A model generated the notes under the pieces. The model saw nothing but the letters and a program-made list of their open reading frames with translations. It did not search any database and was not told where the DNA came from. The position numbers and the translations under genes were made by a program. 64,000 bases of DNA from JBCBCP01 sp038530575 (lineage in GTDB: Bacteria > Pseudomonadota > Alphaproteobacteria > Rhodobacterales > Rhodobacteraceae), in the NCBI GenBank assembly GCA_038530575.1, contig JBCBCP010000002.1:62001-126000 (forward strand). The letters are read 5' to 3'. This document shows positions 7,049 to 16,921 of this stretch, piece after piece (the first letter of the stretch is position 1; every line of letters starts with the position of its first letter).

Positions 7049-9463
7049 ATGTCCGAAAACGAGCAAACACCCGAAGAATACGGCGCCGATTCTATCAAGG
7101 TTCTCAAGGGCTTGGAGGCTGTTCGCAAACGGCCGGGTATGTATATTGGCGACACCGACGACGGGTCGGGCTTGCACCACATGGTCTATGAGGTCGTCGA
7201 TAACGGCATCGACGAGGCGCTGGCGGGTCACGCGGACGCCGTAACTGTCACGATCCACGCAGATTCCAGCGTTTCGGTCAGCGACAACGGGCGCGGGATT
7301 CCCGTAGGCATCCACGAGGAAGAGGGCGTGTCTGCGGCTGAGGTCATCATGACCCAGCTGCACGCGGGCGGTAAGTTCGACAGCAACAGCTACAAGGTGT
7401 CGGGCGGTCTGCACGGTGTGGGCGTGTCGGTGGTGAACGCCCTGTCGGTCTGGCTTGAGTTGCGCATTTGGCGTGACGGCAAGGAACACATCGCACGGTT
7501 CGAGCATGGCGATACCGTCAAACACCTTGAAGTTATCGGGGACACCGACCGCACGGGAACCGAAGTGCGGTTTCTAGCGTCCACCGACACATTCAGCAAC
7601 TTGGGCTATTCTTTTGAAACGCTCGAAAAACGGCTCCGGGAACTGGCCTTCCTGAATTCGGGCGTACGGATCATTCTGGTCGATGAACGGCCCGTGGAGC
7701 ACCTGCGCTCGGAGCTGTTTTACGAAGGCGGCGTGCGGGAATTTGTGAAATACCTCGACCGGTCGAAATCGTCGGTCATGCCAGAGCCGATTTTTGTTGA
7801 AGGGACGCGCGACGACATTGGGGTGGAGGTCGCGATGTGGTGGAACGACAGCTACCACGAAAACGTCCTGCCCTTTACCAACAACATCCCGCAGCGCGAT
7901 GGCGGCACGCATATGGCGGGCTTCCGCGCTGCGTTGACGCGGACGATCAACAACTATGCGCAGACCAGCGGAATCGCGAAGAAGGAAAAGGTTAGCTTTA
8001 CCGGCGACGATGCGCGCGAGGGGCTGACCTGTGTGCTGTCGGTGAAAGTGCCGGACCCGAAGTTCTCAAGCCAGACGAAGGACAAGCTGGTGTCGTCCGA
8101 AGTGCGTCCAGCAGTCGAGAACCTGATGAACGAAAAGCTGGCCGAGTGGTTTGAGGAGAACCCAAACGAGGCCAAGATCATTGTGGGCAAGATTGTGGAG
8201 GCCGCGCTAGCCCGTGAAGCCGCGCGCAAGGCGCGGGAGCTGACACGGCGCAAGAACCCTATGGACATGAACTTTCTCAGCTCGAAGCTGAAGGATTGTT
8301 CGGACAAGGACCCGGCGAATACCGAACTGTTCCTTGTGGAGGGTGACTCTGCCGGTGGCTCCGCTCAGACCGGACGCGACCGCCGCACGCAGGCGATCCT
8401 CGCTCTGAAGGGCAAGATCCTGAACGTGGAGCGCGCGCGGTTTGACCGGATGCTGTCCAGCCAAGAGATTGGCAACATGGTTATGGCGCTGGGCACCGGG
8501 ATCGGGCGGGACGAGTTCAACCTCGACAAGCTGCGCTACCACAAGATCGTCATCATGACAGACGCTGACGTGGACGGCGCGCATATCCGCACGCTGCTCC
8601 TCACGTTCTTCTATCGGCAGATGCCACAGCTGATCGAAAACGGGCACCTCTACATCGCGCAGCCGCCGCTTTACAAAGTCTCGCGCGGCAAGTCCGAGGT
8701 GTACCTCAAGGACGAGGCGGAGATGGAGGAGTACCTCATCAGTCAGGGCACTGAAGGTGCGGTGCTAAAACAGGGCAACGGCGAGGAAATCATCGGTCAG
8801 GACCTGCGCCGTGTGGTCGAGGACGCGCGCCGGCTCCGCATGGTACTGAACGCGTTCCCCACGCATTACCCGCGCCATATCTTGGAACAAGCGGCAATTG
8901 CAGGTGCTTTTGTGCCGGGAGTGGTGGACAGTGACTTGCAGGGGACTGCGGATCGTGTCGCCGAACGGCTGAACCTCATTGCGCTGGAATATGAGCGCGG
9001 CTGGCAGGGTCGGATCACACAGGACAAGGGCATGCGCCTGACGCGGATTCTGCGCGGTGTCGAAGAGGTGCGCACGCTGGACGGCCCGATGCTGCGCTCG
9101 GGCGAGGCGCGAAAGACCGGCTCGTTCACGCAAGGCCTGCAAGACGTCTATGGCTTGCCTGCCACTTTGCATCGCAAAGACAGGGCACAACAGATCCTTG
9201 GGCCGCTTGGTTTGCTGGATGCCATCCTCGAGGAAGGCGAAAAGGGCTTGTCGCTGCAACGCTACAAAGGGCTTGGCGAAATGAACCCGGACCAGCTGTG
9301 GGAAACAACGCTGGACCCCGACGCGCGCACGCTGCTGCAAGTGCGTGTGGAAGACATGGCCGAAGCTGATGACCTCTTTACCAAGCTGATGGGTGATGTG
9401 GTTGAGCCGCGCCGCGCCTTCATTCAGGACAATGCGCTGAGCGTCGAGAACCTGGATTTCTAG
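7049..9463 (+). CDS. gyrB: DNA gyrase subunit B
   Basis: ATPase subunit of the A2B2 gyrase that introduces negative supercoils. The GHKL ATP-binding domain shows VDNGIDEALAG, the GRGIP loop and GGLHGVGVSVVNALS. The TOPRIM domain shows EGDSAGGSA near residue 431 and DADVDGAHIRT near residue 508. The C-terminus contains QRYKGLGEMNPDQLWETT, a gyrase B signature. At 804 residues it is a full-length GyrB rather than ParE. A nitroreductase-like gene starts three bases after its stop. Confidence 0.97.
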   Translation: MSENEQTPEEYGADSIKVLKGLEAVRKRPGMYIGDTDDGSGLHHMVYEVVDNGIDEALAGHADAVTVTIHADSSVSVSDNGRGIPVGIHEEEGVSAAEVIMTQLHAGGKFDSNSYKVSGGLHGVGVSVVNALSVWLELRIWRDGKEHIARFEHGDTVKHLEVIGDTDRTGTEVRFLASTDTFSNLGYSFETLEKRLRELAFLNSGVRIILVDERPVEHLRSELFYEGGVREFVKYLDRSKSSVMPEPIFVEGTRDDIGVEVAMWWNDSYHENVLPFTNNIPQRDGGTHMAGFRAALTRTINNYAQTSGIAKKEKVSFTGDDAREGLTCVLSVKVPDPKFSSQTKDKLVSSEVRPAVENLMNEKLAEWFEENPNEAKIIVGKIVEAALAREAARKARELTRRKNPMDMNFLSSKLKDCSDKDPANTELFLVEGDSAGGSAQTGRDRRTQAILALKGKILNVERARFDRMLSSQEIGNMVMALGTGIGRDEFNLDKLRYHKIVIMTDADVDGAHIRTLLLTFFYRQMPQLIENGHLYIAQPPLYKVSRGKSEVYLKDEAEMEEYLISQGTEGAVLKQGNGEEIIGQDLRRVVEDARRLRMVLNAFPTHYPRHILEQAAIAGAFVPGVVDSDLQGTADRVAERLNLIALEYERGWQGRITQDKGMRLTRILRGVEEVRTLDGPMLRSGEARKTGSFTQGLQDVYGLPATLHRKDRAQQILGPLGLLDAILEEGEKGLSLQRYKGLGEMNPDQLWETTLDPDARTLLQVRVEDMAEADDLFTKLMGDVVEPRRAFIQDNALSVENLDF

Positions 9464-9466
9464 GCC

Positions 9467-10156
9467 ATGTTTGCACGAGAAAAGCTCGACTATTCCGCGA
9501 TCCCCCTGCCCGACCGGCAGGATCTGAGCGAGGAAGAGATGCTGCGCCGGGTCACGGAGTTTCGCGATTTCATGGCGCAGCGGCACACGATCCGCGATTT
9601 CGATACAAAGCCGGTCGCGCAAGAGGTGATCGAGGCCTGCATCGCAGCAGCGGGCACCGCGCCTTCGGGCGCCAATCATCAGCCCTGGTATTTTGTGGCC
9701 GTCAAGGACCCCGCAGTGAAACGCCAGATCCGTGAAGCGGCCGAGGAAGAAGAGCGCAAGTTCTACGAAGGCGGCGCCAGCGACGAGTGGATCAAGGCGC
9801 TGGAGCCGATTGGCACCAATGCCGACAAGCCCCACCTTGAGGACGCGCCCTGGCTGATCGTCGTCTTCGCCCAGCGCTATGGCACCTTTGACGATGGCAC
9901 GCGGTACAAGAACTACTACGTGCCGGAAAGCGTTGGCATTGCGTCGGGCATGCTGCTGACAGCGCTGCACACTGCGGGGCTGGCCACGCTGACGCATACC
10001 CCTAACCCGATGAAATTCCTCGGTGATCTGCTGGGCCGGCCCGATAGCGAAAAGGCGACGATGATCATCGCTGTGGGTCATGCCTCCACAAGCGCGACCA
10101 TCCCGGCGGTGGCCAAGATGAAAAAGCCGCTGGATGAGATCCTGACGGTACGCTGA
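9467..10156 (+). CDS. Nitroreductase family protein
   Basis: FMN-dependent oxidoreductase-like protein of 229 residues. The nitroreductase fold is marked by an RHTIRDFDTKPV-type opening of the first FMN-contact segment, GTAPSGANHQPWYF, and the GLATLTHTP stretch near the C-terminus. The natural substrate is unknown; relatives reduce nitro groups, quinones or flavins, and some dehalogenate iodotyrosine. It is almost certainly co-translated with gyrB given the three-base gap, though no functional link is evident. Confidence 0.88.
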   Translation: MFAREKLDYSAIPLPDRQDLSEEEMLRRVTEFRDFMAQRHTIRDFDTKPVAQEVIEACIAAAGTAPSGANHQPWYFVAVKDPAVKRQIREAAEEEERKFYEGGASDEWIKALEPIGTNADKPHLEDAPWLIVVFAQRYGTFDDGTRYKNYYVPESVGIASGMLLTALHTAGLATLTHTPNPMKFLGDLLGRPDSEKATMIIAVGHASTSATIPAVAKMKKPLDEILTVR

Positions 10157-10265
10157 CCTGCGGGGAAGCGTGCGGCCAAATTTCCCTTTGTGCGCGTTCC
10201 ATTAACATCTAACGTAGCTGCCAAGGTCCAACGGGTAGGGCCAAGTCCAAGGTGGGAGCATTGAT

Positions 10266-10607
10266 ATGGGCAAACGGGATGATCTGATCGCGCAATATGC
10301 GGATGATCTGAAGAACAAGTGCGGCATGACGCCGGATATGGACCTGCTGACCAAGGTTACGATCGGCTGCGGCCCGGCAATTTACAACGCGGACGCGTCG
10401 ACCGTTGCCGGCAGCCAGCCGTCCGAGCTTGAGACGGTCAAGAACAACTTCCTGATCAAGAAGCTGGGCCTCGCCGATGGCCCGCAGCTGATGGATGCGA
10501 TCAATTCCGTGATCGAAACCTACGGCAAGTCGGAACGCAACAAGTACCGCGCCGTTGTGTACTATATGCTGACCAAGCATTTCGGCAAAGAATCTGTGTA
10601 CGGCTAA
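10266..10607 (+). CDS. DUF2853 family protein
   Basis: Small soluble protein of 113 residues with no signal peptide or membrane helix. The pattern MGKRDDLIAQYADDLKNKCG followed by GPAIYNADASTVAGSQPSELETV and a YRAVVYYML ending matches what I recall of the DUF2853 family, which has no assigned function. It is a single-gene unit, with a 109-bp upstream gap and a strong terminator 22 bp after its stop. Family assignment is from memory. Confidence 0.85.
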   Translation: MGKRDDLIAQYADDLKNKCGMTPDMDLLTKVTIGCGPAIYNADASTVAGSQPSELETVKNNFLIKKLGLADGPQLMDAINSVIETYGKSERNKYRAVVYYMLTKHFGKESVYG

Positions 10608-10628
10608 TCAAGCCGACCCAGTGCGCAG

Positions 10629-10663
10629 GCGCCCGTAAGGTTCTTCCTTGCGGGCGCTTTTTT
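10629..10663 (+). terminator. Strong intrinsic terminator
   Basis: GCGCCCGTAAGG at 10629-10640 pairs with CCTTGCGGGCGC at 10646-10657 (12 bp, one G-T pair, loop TTCTT) and is followed by six T. It ends the DUF2853 transcript two bases before the stop codon of the convergent EVE-domain gene. Confidence 0.9.
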
Positions 10664-10664
10664 G

Positions 10665-11083
<419 letters not shown>

Positions 11084-11084
<1 letters not shown>

Positions 11085-11362
11085 CAGCCCAAGACCTTTT
11101 TCCATGGGTGAAGCTGAACGTCCTTGAATAGTCCGGCAATGGCATAAGGGTCCTTTGCAGCCCAATCGCGCGCCGCGTCCATGTCCGGCAGGTCTAGTAC
11201 AATGAGCGATCCGATCATGCTGCCCGCTTCGTTCAGCAGGGGGCCGCCCATCGCCACCGTGTTACCGGACGCCTCCAGATACGCGAGGTGATCGGCGCGG
11301 TTGGCTTGGCGCAGTTCACCCGCGCCATCCCTGTCGAGGGCCATTAAAGCAATTAGCATCAT
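11084..11362 (-). CDS. YciI-like (YCII domain) protein
   Basis: A 92-residue protein with the YCII alpha/beta ferredoxin-like fold: the opening MMLIALMALDRDGAG, the RADHLAYLEASG helix carrying the conserved His-Asp region, and a GSLIVLDLPDMDAARDW strand-helix. Its function is unknown; dehydratase-like chemistry has been suggested for some relatives. The start at 11362 forms an ATGA overlap with the gpsA stop; a second ATG follows at 11359. It is translationally coupled on both sides. Confidence 0.88.
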
Positions 11363-12282
11363 TCTTCCTTCAGTGGGCGGGCCATCAGGGCCGCAATTGC
11401 ATCTTGGGTTGTCATGTCGCCGCAAACGAGTGCCGCGACGGTTTGTGTAATCGGCATATCCGGCAATTCGGCAAGCGCGCGGGCCGTCGCCGCGCCCTCA
11501 ACCGTGATCGCGCGGTCAAATGGCTCACCACTGCCCAGAGCAAGGCCGTAACGATAGTTGCGCGAGCCATCCGAAGTGCAGGTTAGTGCCAAATCGCCAA
11601 ACCCGGACAATCCCGCCAGCGTCTCAGGCTGTGCCCCCCGCGCGGTTGCAAAGCGTGTCATCTCGGCGAAGCCGCGCGTCATGATAGCCGCCCGGGCCGA
11701 TGTGCCAAGTCCCGCCCCCATGGCAACGCCACAGGCAATTGCGATCACGTTTTTCAAAGCCCCGCCCAGCGCGGCGCCCCGCACATCAGTGGTTCGGTAC
11801 AGGCGCAAGGTTGGTGTCGACAGATCACGTTGCAGGCGAGCGCCAAGGCCGGCGTCAGCGCAGGCCAGTGTCAAAGCAGTTGGCAATCCCAGCGCGACAT
11901 CATTGGCAAAACTTGGGCCCGTTAAGATAGCAGGGCGCGCGCCCGCGTCAGCGACGATCTGGGCCGCATCGCGCCCTGTGGTCAAGTCGATGCCCTTGGA
12001 ACAGGCGACGAGCGGTGCACCGCTTGGCAGCAACAATTCTGACAAGACCTTCGCGAGCTGCTGCATCGGCACGGCCAGCAAAATCACTTCGGCGCTCTGC
12101 AAGGCGCTGCTGTCGTTCGTGATGGATACTGCGTCCGGCACCCTGATATCGGGCAAGCGTGGAGAGATAACAGGATCGGGCCAACCCCCAACACCTCGGC
12201 CCCACAGTGTAACCGACCCGTTTTGTGCAAGGCTAATCGCCAACGCCGTGCCAAAGGCCCCTGCCCCGACGACCGCGATCAA
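11359..12282 (-). CDS. gpsA: Glycerol-3-phosphate dehydrogenase [NAD(P)+]
   Basis: Makes sn-glycerol 3-phosphate from dihydroxyacetone phosphate for phospholipid synthesis in the cytosol. The N-terminal dinucleotide fold begins MIAVVGAGAFGTALA. Further family marks are VACSKGID, the ILTGPSFANDVALGLPTA segment, the GGALKNVIAIACGVAMGAGLG region with the catalytic Lys, and GLSGFGDLALTCTSDGSRNYRYG. At 307 residues it is slightly short but complete. It overlaps tsaD upstream by ATGA, giving an operon tsaD-gpsA-yciI-eve. Confidence 0.96.
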   Translation of the reverse strand: MIAVVGAGAFGTALAISLAQNGSVTLWGRGVGGWPDPVISPRLPDIRVPDAVSITNDSSALQSAEVILLAVPMQQLAKVLSELLLPSGAPLVACSKGIDLTTGRDAAQIVADAGARPAILTGPSFANDVALGLPTALTLACADAGLGARLQRDLSTPTLRLYRTTDVRGAALGGALKNVIAIACGVAMGAGLGTSARAAIMTRGFAEMTRFATARGAQPETLAGLSGFGDLALTCTSDGSRNYRYGLALGSGEPFDRAITVEGAATARALAELPDMPITQTVAALVCGDMTTQDAIAALMARPLKEE

Positions 12283-13349
12283 GCCTTTGCCCCTTTCTTG
12301 CCACTGCCCAGCATCGCAACGGCCGACGTATCAAGGGGCATGCGCGGGCGTGCCGATAGCGACATATCATCTGGCGCGCGATACGGCGCCTGTTCCTGCG
12401 CAGCAAAAGCAATCATGGCCGCGTTATCCGTGCAAAGCGCGATCGGAGGCGCGACAAAAGACGTTTCGGCGGCATCGGCGACCTCCTGAAGCGCATTGCG
12501 TATCTGACCGTTTGCAGCAACGCCGCCGGCCACACACAAGGCCGTCACGGAACCCGCTTCACACAATGCACGCTGGCTCTTGATCCGCAGGACATCCGTT
12601 ACCGCCTGCTGAAACCCGGCCGAAAGATCAGCCTGATCCCGCGCGGACAGCCCGCCGTGTTGCGCGATCACCCCGTCGCGTGCGCGTAGAACGGCGGTTT
12701 TCAAACCCGAAAAGGACATGTCGCATCCGGGTCGGTCAATAAGAGGACGTGGTAGGGCAAACCGCCTAGTGTCGCCTGTCGCAGCAGCCTCTTCGACATG
12801 CGGCCCACCGGGTTGGCCCAGCCCAATCAGGCGCGCGACCTTGTCGAATGCCTCGCCGGGGGCGTCGTCGATAGTGCCACCCAGCCGGGCAAATTCCATC
12901 GGACCCGACACCTTTAGAAACTGGCAATGTCCCCCCGACACCAGAAGCAGCAGATAAGGATAAGCCACGTCATCCGTCAGGCGCGGCGTCAATGCGTGGC
13001 CCGCAAGGTGGTTGATCCCATAAAGCGGCAAGCCCAGCGCCACACTCAACCCCTTTGCCAACATCACACCTGACGCAACGCCACCAATCAAGCCCGGCCC
13101 GCAGGTAACGGCAATTGCGTCCAGATCATTTAGACGACATCCCGCTTGCTCGAGGGCAGCTTGGACCACACCGTCGAGCCTTTCGGCATGCGCGCGCGCG
13201 GCGATCTCCGGAACGACACCGCCGAAATCTGCGTGCAGTGCGGTTTGCCCTTCGACCACTGATGACAGGATCGCTCCATCTCGCACGACGCTGGCGGCGG
13301 TATCGTCACAACTGCTTTCAATACCAAGTATGGTGCGGGGATGGCTCAA
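12279..13349 (-). CDS. tsaD: tRNA N6-threonylcarbamoyladenosine transferase TsaD
   Basis: Transfers threonylcarbamoyl to A37 of ANN-decoding tRNAs, working with TsaB, TsaC and TsaE. The ASKHA-fold protein starts MSHPRTILGIESSCDDTAAS and has the metal-binding histidines in ARAHAERL and INHLAGHAL, plus the SGGHCQ and SFSGLKTA signatures. It has 356 residues, the normal length. It is divergent from hemD across 72 bp, the shared promoter region. Its partner tsaE is also in this window at 23.9 kb. Confidence 0.96.
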   Translation of the reverse strand: MSHPRTILGIESSCDDTAASVVRDGAILSSVVEGQTALHADFGGVVPEIAARAHAERLDGVVQAALEQAGCRLNDLDAIAVTCGPGLIGGVASGVMLAKGLSVALGLPLYGINHLAGHALTPRLTDDVAYPYLLLLVSGGHCQFLKVSGPMEFARLGGTIDDAPGEAFDKVARLIGLGQPGGPHVEEAAATGDTRRFALPRPLIDRPGCDMSFSGLKTAVLRARDGVIAQHGGLSARDQADLSAGFQQAVTDVLRIKSQRALCEAGSVTALCVAGGVAANGQIRNALQEVADAAETSFVAPPIALCTDNAAMIAFAAQEQAPYRAPDDMSLSARPRMPLDTSAVAMLGSGKKGAKA

Positions 13350-13421
13350 TCGGGGGCGTCCGTTGCGTCAGGGGTCTGTCGGAGGTAACATCGCGGACCG
13401 GGCCTATCAACCGGAGCGCTC

Positions 13422-14108
13422 ATGATCCCTCTTTTGTTGACCCGGCCCACCGCCCGCTCGGAACGGTTCTTTACGCAGCTGGATGCAGATGTTCGGGCGG
13501 GACTGAAGCCAGTCTTTGCTCCGATGTGGCGCATGGAACAGGGACAGGACGCACCGGATTTCGACGTGGCGCTGTTCACCTCAGCCAATGGTGTTCATTT
13601 CGGACCTGAAGCCGCAGGGCGCACTGCCTACTGCATTGGCGCAGCGACGGCTGACAAAGCGCGCGCGGCGGGCTGGAAAGTGATTGCTTCAGGACAGGAT
13701 GCTGATGCGCTGGTTGAAACCATCTTGAAAGTACGGCCGACGGGGCGCCTCATGCACGTTGGCGGCGCGCGAACCCGGGGTGCAGTCGCCGAGCGGCTGG
13801 CCGCGGCTGGCCTTAATGCAGAACGTCACGTGGCCTACGTGCAGCACCCTTTGCCGCTGTCGGTCGAAGCGCGGGACATCTTGGCCAAAGGCAATGTGAT
13901 TGTGCCGCTTTTTTCGCCGGACGGTGCCGCCCATTTTGTAAAACAAGCCGGGCGCAAAACAGATGTCCACATCGCCGCAATCAGTCATGCAACCGCGCTG
14001 GAATTAGGTGATTTCGCAGCCACGTCTGTCTTGGTTGCCGAAGACCCAAACGCCAAAAGCATGGCAGATGCGGTGGGTAAGCTTCTGTATGCTCTTCAAT
14101 CGGGTTGA
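13422..14108 (+). CDS. hemD: Uroporphyrinogen-III synthase
   Basis: Closes hydroxymethylbilane to uroporphyrinogen III in haem, sirohaem and cobalamin synthesis. The sequence is poorly conserved, as usual for HemD, but MIPLLLTRPTARSERF, VALFTSANGVHF, the GAATADKARAAGW strand and FSPDGAAHFV match the bilobed fold; 228 residues is normal. The genes that follow (mic60, hemY) support the call. hemC, which often precedes hemD, is not here; tsaD lies upstream in the opposite direction. Confidence 0.9.
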   Translation: MIPLLLTRPTARSERFFTQLDADVRAGLKPVFAPMWRMEQGQDAPDFDVALFTSANGVHFGPEAAGRTAYCIGAATADKARAAGWKVIASGQDADALVETILKVRPTGRLMHVGGARTRGAVAERLAAAGLNAERHVAYVQHPLPLSVEARDILAKGNVIVPLFSPDGAAHFVKQAGRKTDVHIAAISHATALELGDFAATSVLVAEDPNAKSMADAVGKLLYALQSG

Positions 14109-14181
14109 GAGCCCACTCGCCCGAGGGTAGGTTCCATCAAGACCTGTCGCGTGTTTTTTGCAGAATCGGAAAGGAACCCAG

Positions 14182-15375
<1,194 letters not shown>

Positions 15376-15389
15376 CGAGAGGCTTTTTG

Positions 15390-16871
15390 ATGCTCTGGTC
15401 CCTACTCAAAATCCTCGCGTTCTTCTGCGCGGTTGCTGCACTGGCGCTGGGCGCTGGCTACCTTCTGGAGGCTGATGGCGGCGTGATGATCACAGTGGGG
15501 GGAACGGAATACCCGTTTGGCCCGCTTCAGTCGGTGATCGCGCTTGCGCTGCTTGTGCTGCTGCTTTGGGTGGTTCTGAAGGTTCTGGGCCTTCTCGTTG
15601 CGACATGGCGGTTCATGAACGGCGATGAGACGGCAATTTCCCGGTATTTCGCGCGCAACCGGCAGGTCAAAGGCTTCAACGCCCTGTCCGAAGGCATGAT
15701 GGCGCTGGCATCTGGCGAGGGGAAAGTGGCGATGGCCAAGGCCGCGAAGGCCGACAAGTACCTGGACCGCCCAGAGCTGACCCTGCTGCTGACCGCGCAA
15801 GCCGCGGAGGTCGCCGGAGACCGGAAAACGGCCGAAGACACCTATCGCAAGCTGGTCGAAGACCCCAAGACCCGCTTTGTCGGCGTGCGTGGGATCATGA
15901 AGCAAAAGCTGGCCGATGGCGACACGGACACGGCGATGAAGCTGGCCGAAAAGGCCTTTGCCCTCAAGCCCGCGCATACCGAAACCGGTGACACGCTGCT
16001 GCGCCTGCAAGCGCAGACCGAAGACTGGAAGGGCGCGCGCGCCACGCTCAACACAAAGCTGAAGCAGGGCGATCTGCCCCGCGATGTGCACCGCCGCCGC
16101 GATGCTGTTCTCGCGTTGAGCGAGGCGTGGCAGTTCATGGCGGAGGGTGAGACGGAAAAGGCAGGAGACGCGGCAATCAGCGCAAACAAGCTGTCGCCTG
16201 ACTTTGTGCCCGCCGCCGCGATGGCGGCTCGTGCGCTCGCGACGCGTGGAAACAAGCGCGCCGCAACCAAGGTGGTCAAGAAAGCCTGGGAAAGGGCCCC
16301 TCACCCCGACCTCGCCGCGGCCTTTGCTGAAATCCAGCCTGATGAAAGCGCCAACGCGCGCATGAAGCGCTTTACCGTTTTGACCAAGCAACATCCGAGC
16401 GATCCGGAAACCAAGATGTTGCTGGCCGAATTGCATATCGCAGCCGAGGATTTCCCCGGCGCGCGCCGTGCGCTTGGCGATCTGCTGGACGAGGACCCGA
16501 CGGCGCGATCGGCAACACTGATGGCGGCCATTGAACGGGGCGAAGGCGCTGACGATCAGGTGGTCAAGGCGTGGCTTGCCCGCGCGCTGACCCTGCCCCG
16601 CGGCCCGCAATGGATCTGCGACGTGTGCGGGCACATCTATGCGACATGGCAACCGGTCTGCGACACATGCGACGGGTTCGACACGCTCAGCTGGAAGCGC
16701 CCGCCGGCCTCCGAACTGCAGATCGGCACAGAAATGCTGCCCCTCATCGTCGGCCCTGCGCAGGCTGACAACACCGCGGTTGTTGTCGCCGAAGACATGC
16801 CCGACGCCGAAATCATCACCGCCGAAGAAGCGCCAGAAGCCGAAACGGAAAACGGCGCGCAGAAAGCCTGA
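15390..16871 (+). CDS. hemY: HemY-type TPR membrane protein
   Basis: Inner-membrane protein linked to late haem synthesis, although it is not an oxidase. ATG 15390 (after ACGAGAGG) gives 493 residues: two N-terminal membrane helices (~2-25 and ~48-70), the HemY_N signature AISRYFARNRQVKGF, then TPR helices to ~residue 400. The C-terminus has a CDVC-x12-CDTC pair, a rubredoxin-like zinc or iron ribbon, then an acidic tail. This order (membrane helix, TPR, rubredoxin) also describes LapB/YciM, but the N-terminus and gene neighbourhood favour HemY. It starts 14 bp after mic60. Confidence 0.87.
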   Translation: MLWSLLKILAFFCAVAALALGAGYLLEADGGVMITVGGTEYPFGPLQSVIALALLVLLLWVVLKVLGLLVATWRFMNGDETAISRYFARNRQVKGFNALSEGMMALASGEGKVAMAKAAKADKYLDRPELTLLLTAQAAEVAGDRKTAEDTYRKLVEDPKTRFVGVRGIMKQKLADGDTDTAMKLAEKAFALKPAHTETGDTLLRLQAQTEDWKGARATLNTKLKQGDLPRDVHRRRDAVLALSEAWQFMAEGETEKAGDAAISANKLSPDFVPAAAMAARALATRGNKRAATKVVKKAWERAPHPDLAAAFAEIQPDESANARMKRFTVLTKQHPSDPETKMLLAELHIAAEDFPGARRALGDLLDEDPTARSATLMAAIERGEGADDQVVKAWLARALTLPRGPQWICDVCGHIYATWQPVCDTCDGFDTLSWKRPPASELQIGTEMLPLIVGPAQADNTAVVVAEDMPDAEIITAEEAPEAETENGAQKA

Positions 16872-16890
16872 CGCGCCGTTTTCTAATTTT
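16851..16890 (+). terminator. Terminator overlapping the hemY stop
   Basis: AACGGCGCG at 16851-16859 pairs with CGCGCCGTT at 16872-16880 and is followed by TTCTAATTTT. The left arm lies in the last hemY codons, so the hairpin spans the stop codon. ahcY ends convergently about 40 bp further on. Confidence 0.7.
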
Positions 16891-16921
16891 ATGGTGGCGG
16901 GGCACGGCCCGCTGTTTCCGC

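Noticed and set aside
8765..10081. Minus-strand open frame of 438 codons
   Set aside because: Antisense to gyrB and the nitroreductase gene, both with clear motifs; no ribosome-binding site or family match.
10200..10213. CtrA box near TTAACATCTAACG
   Set aside because: Only one TTAA half is present at the required spacing.
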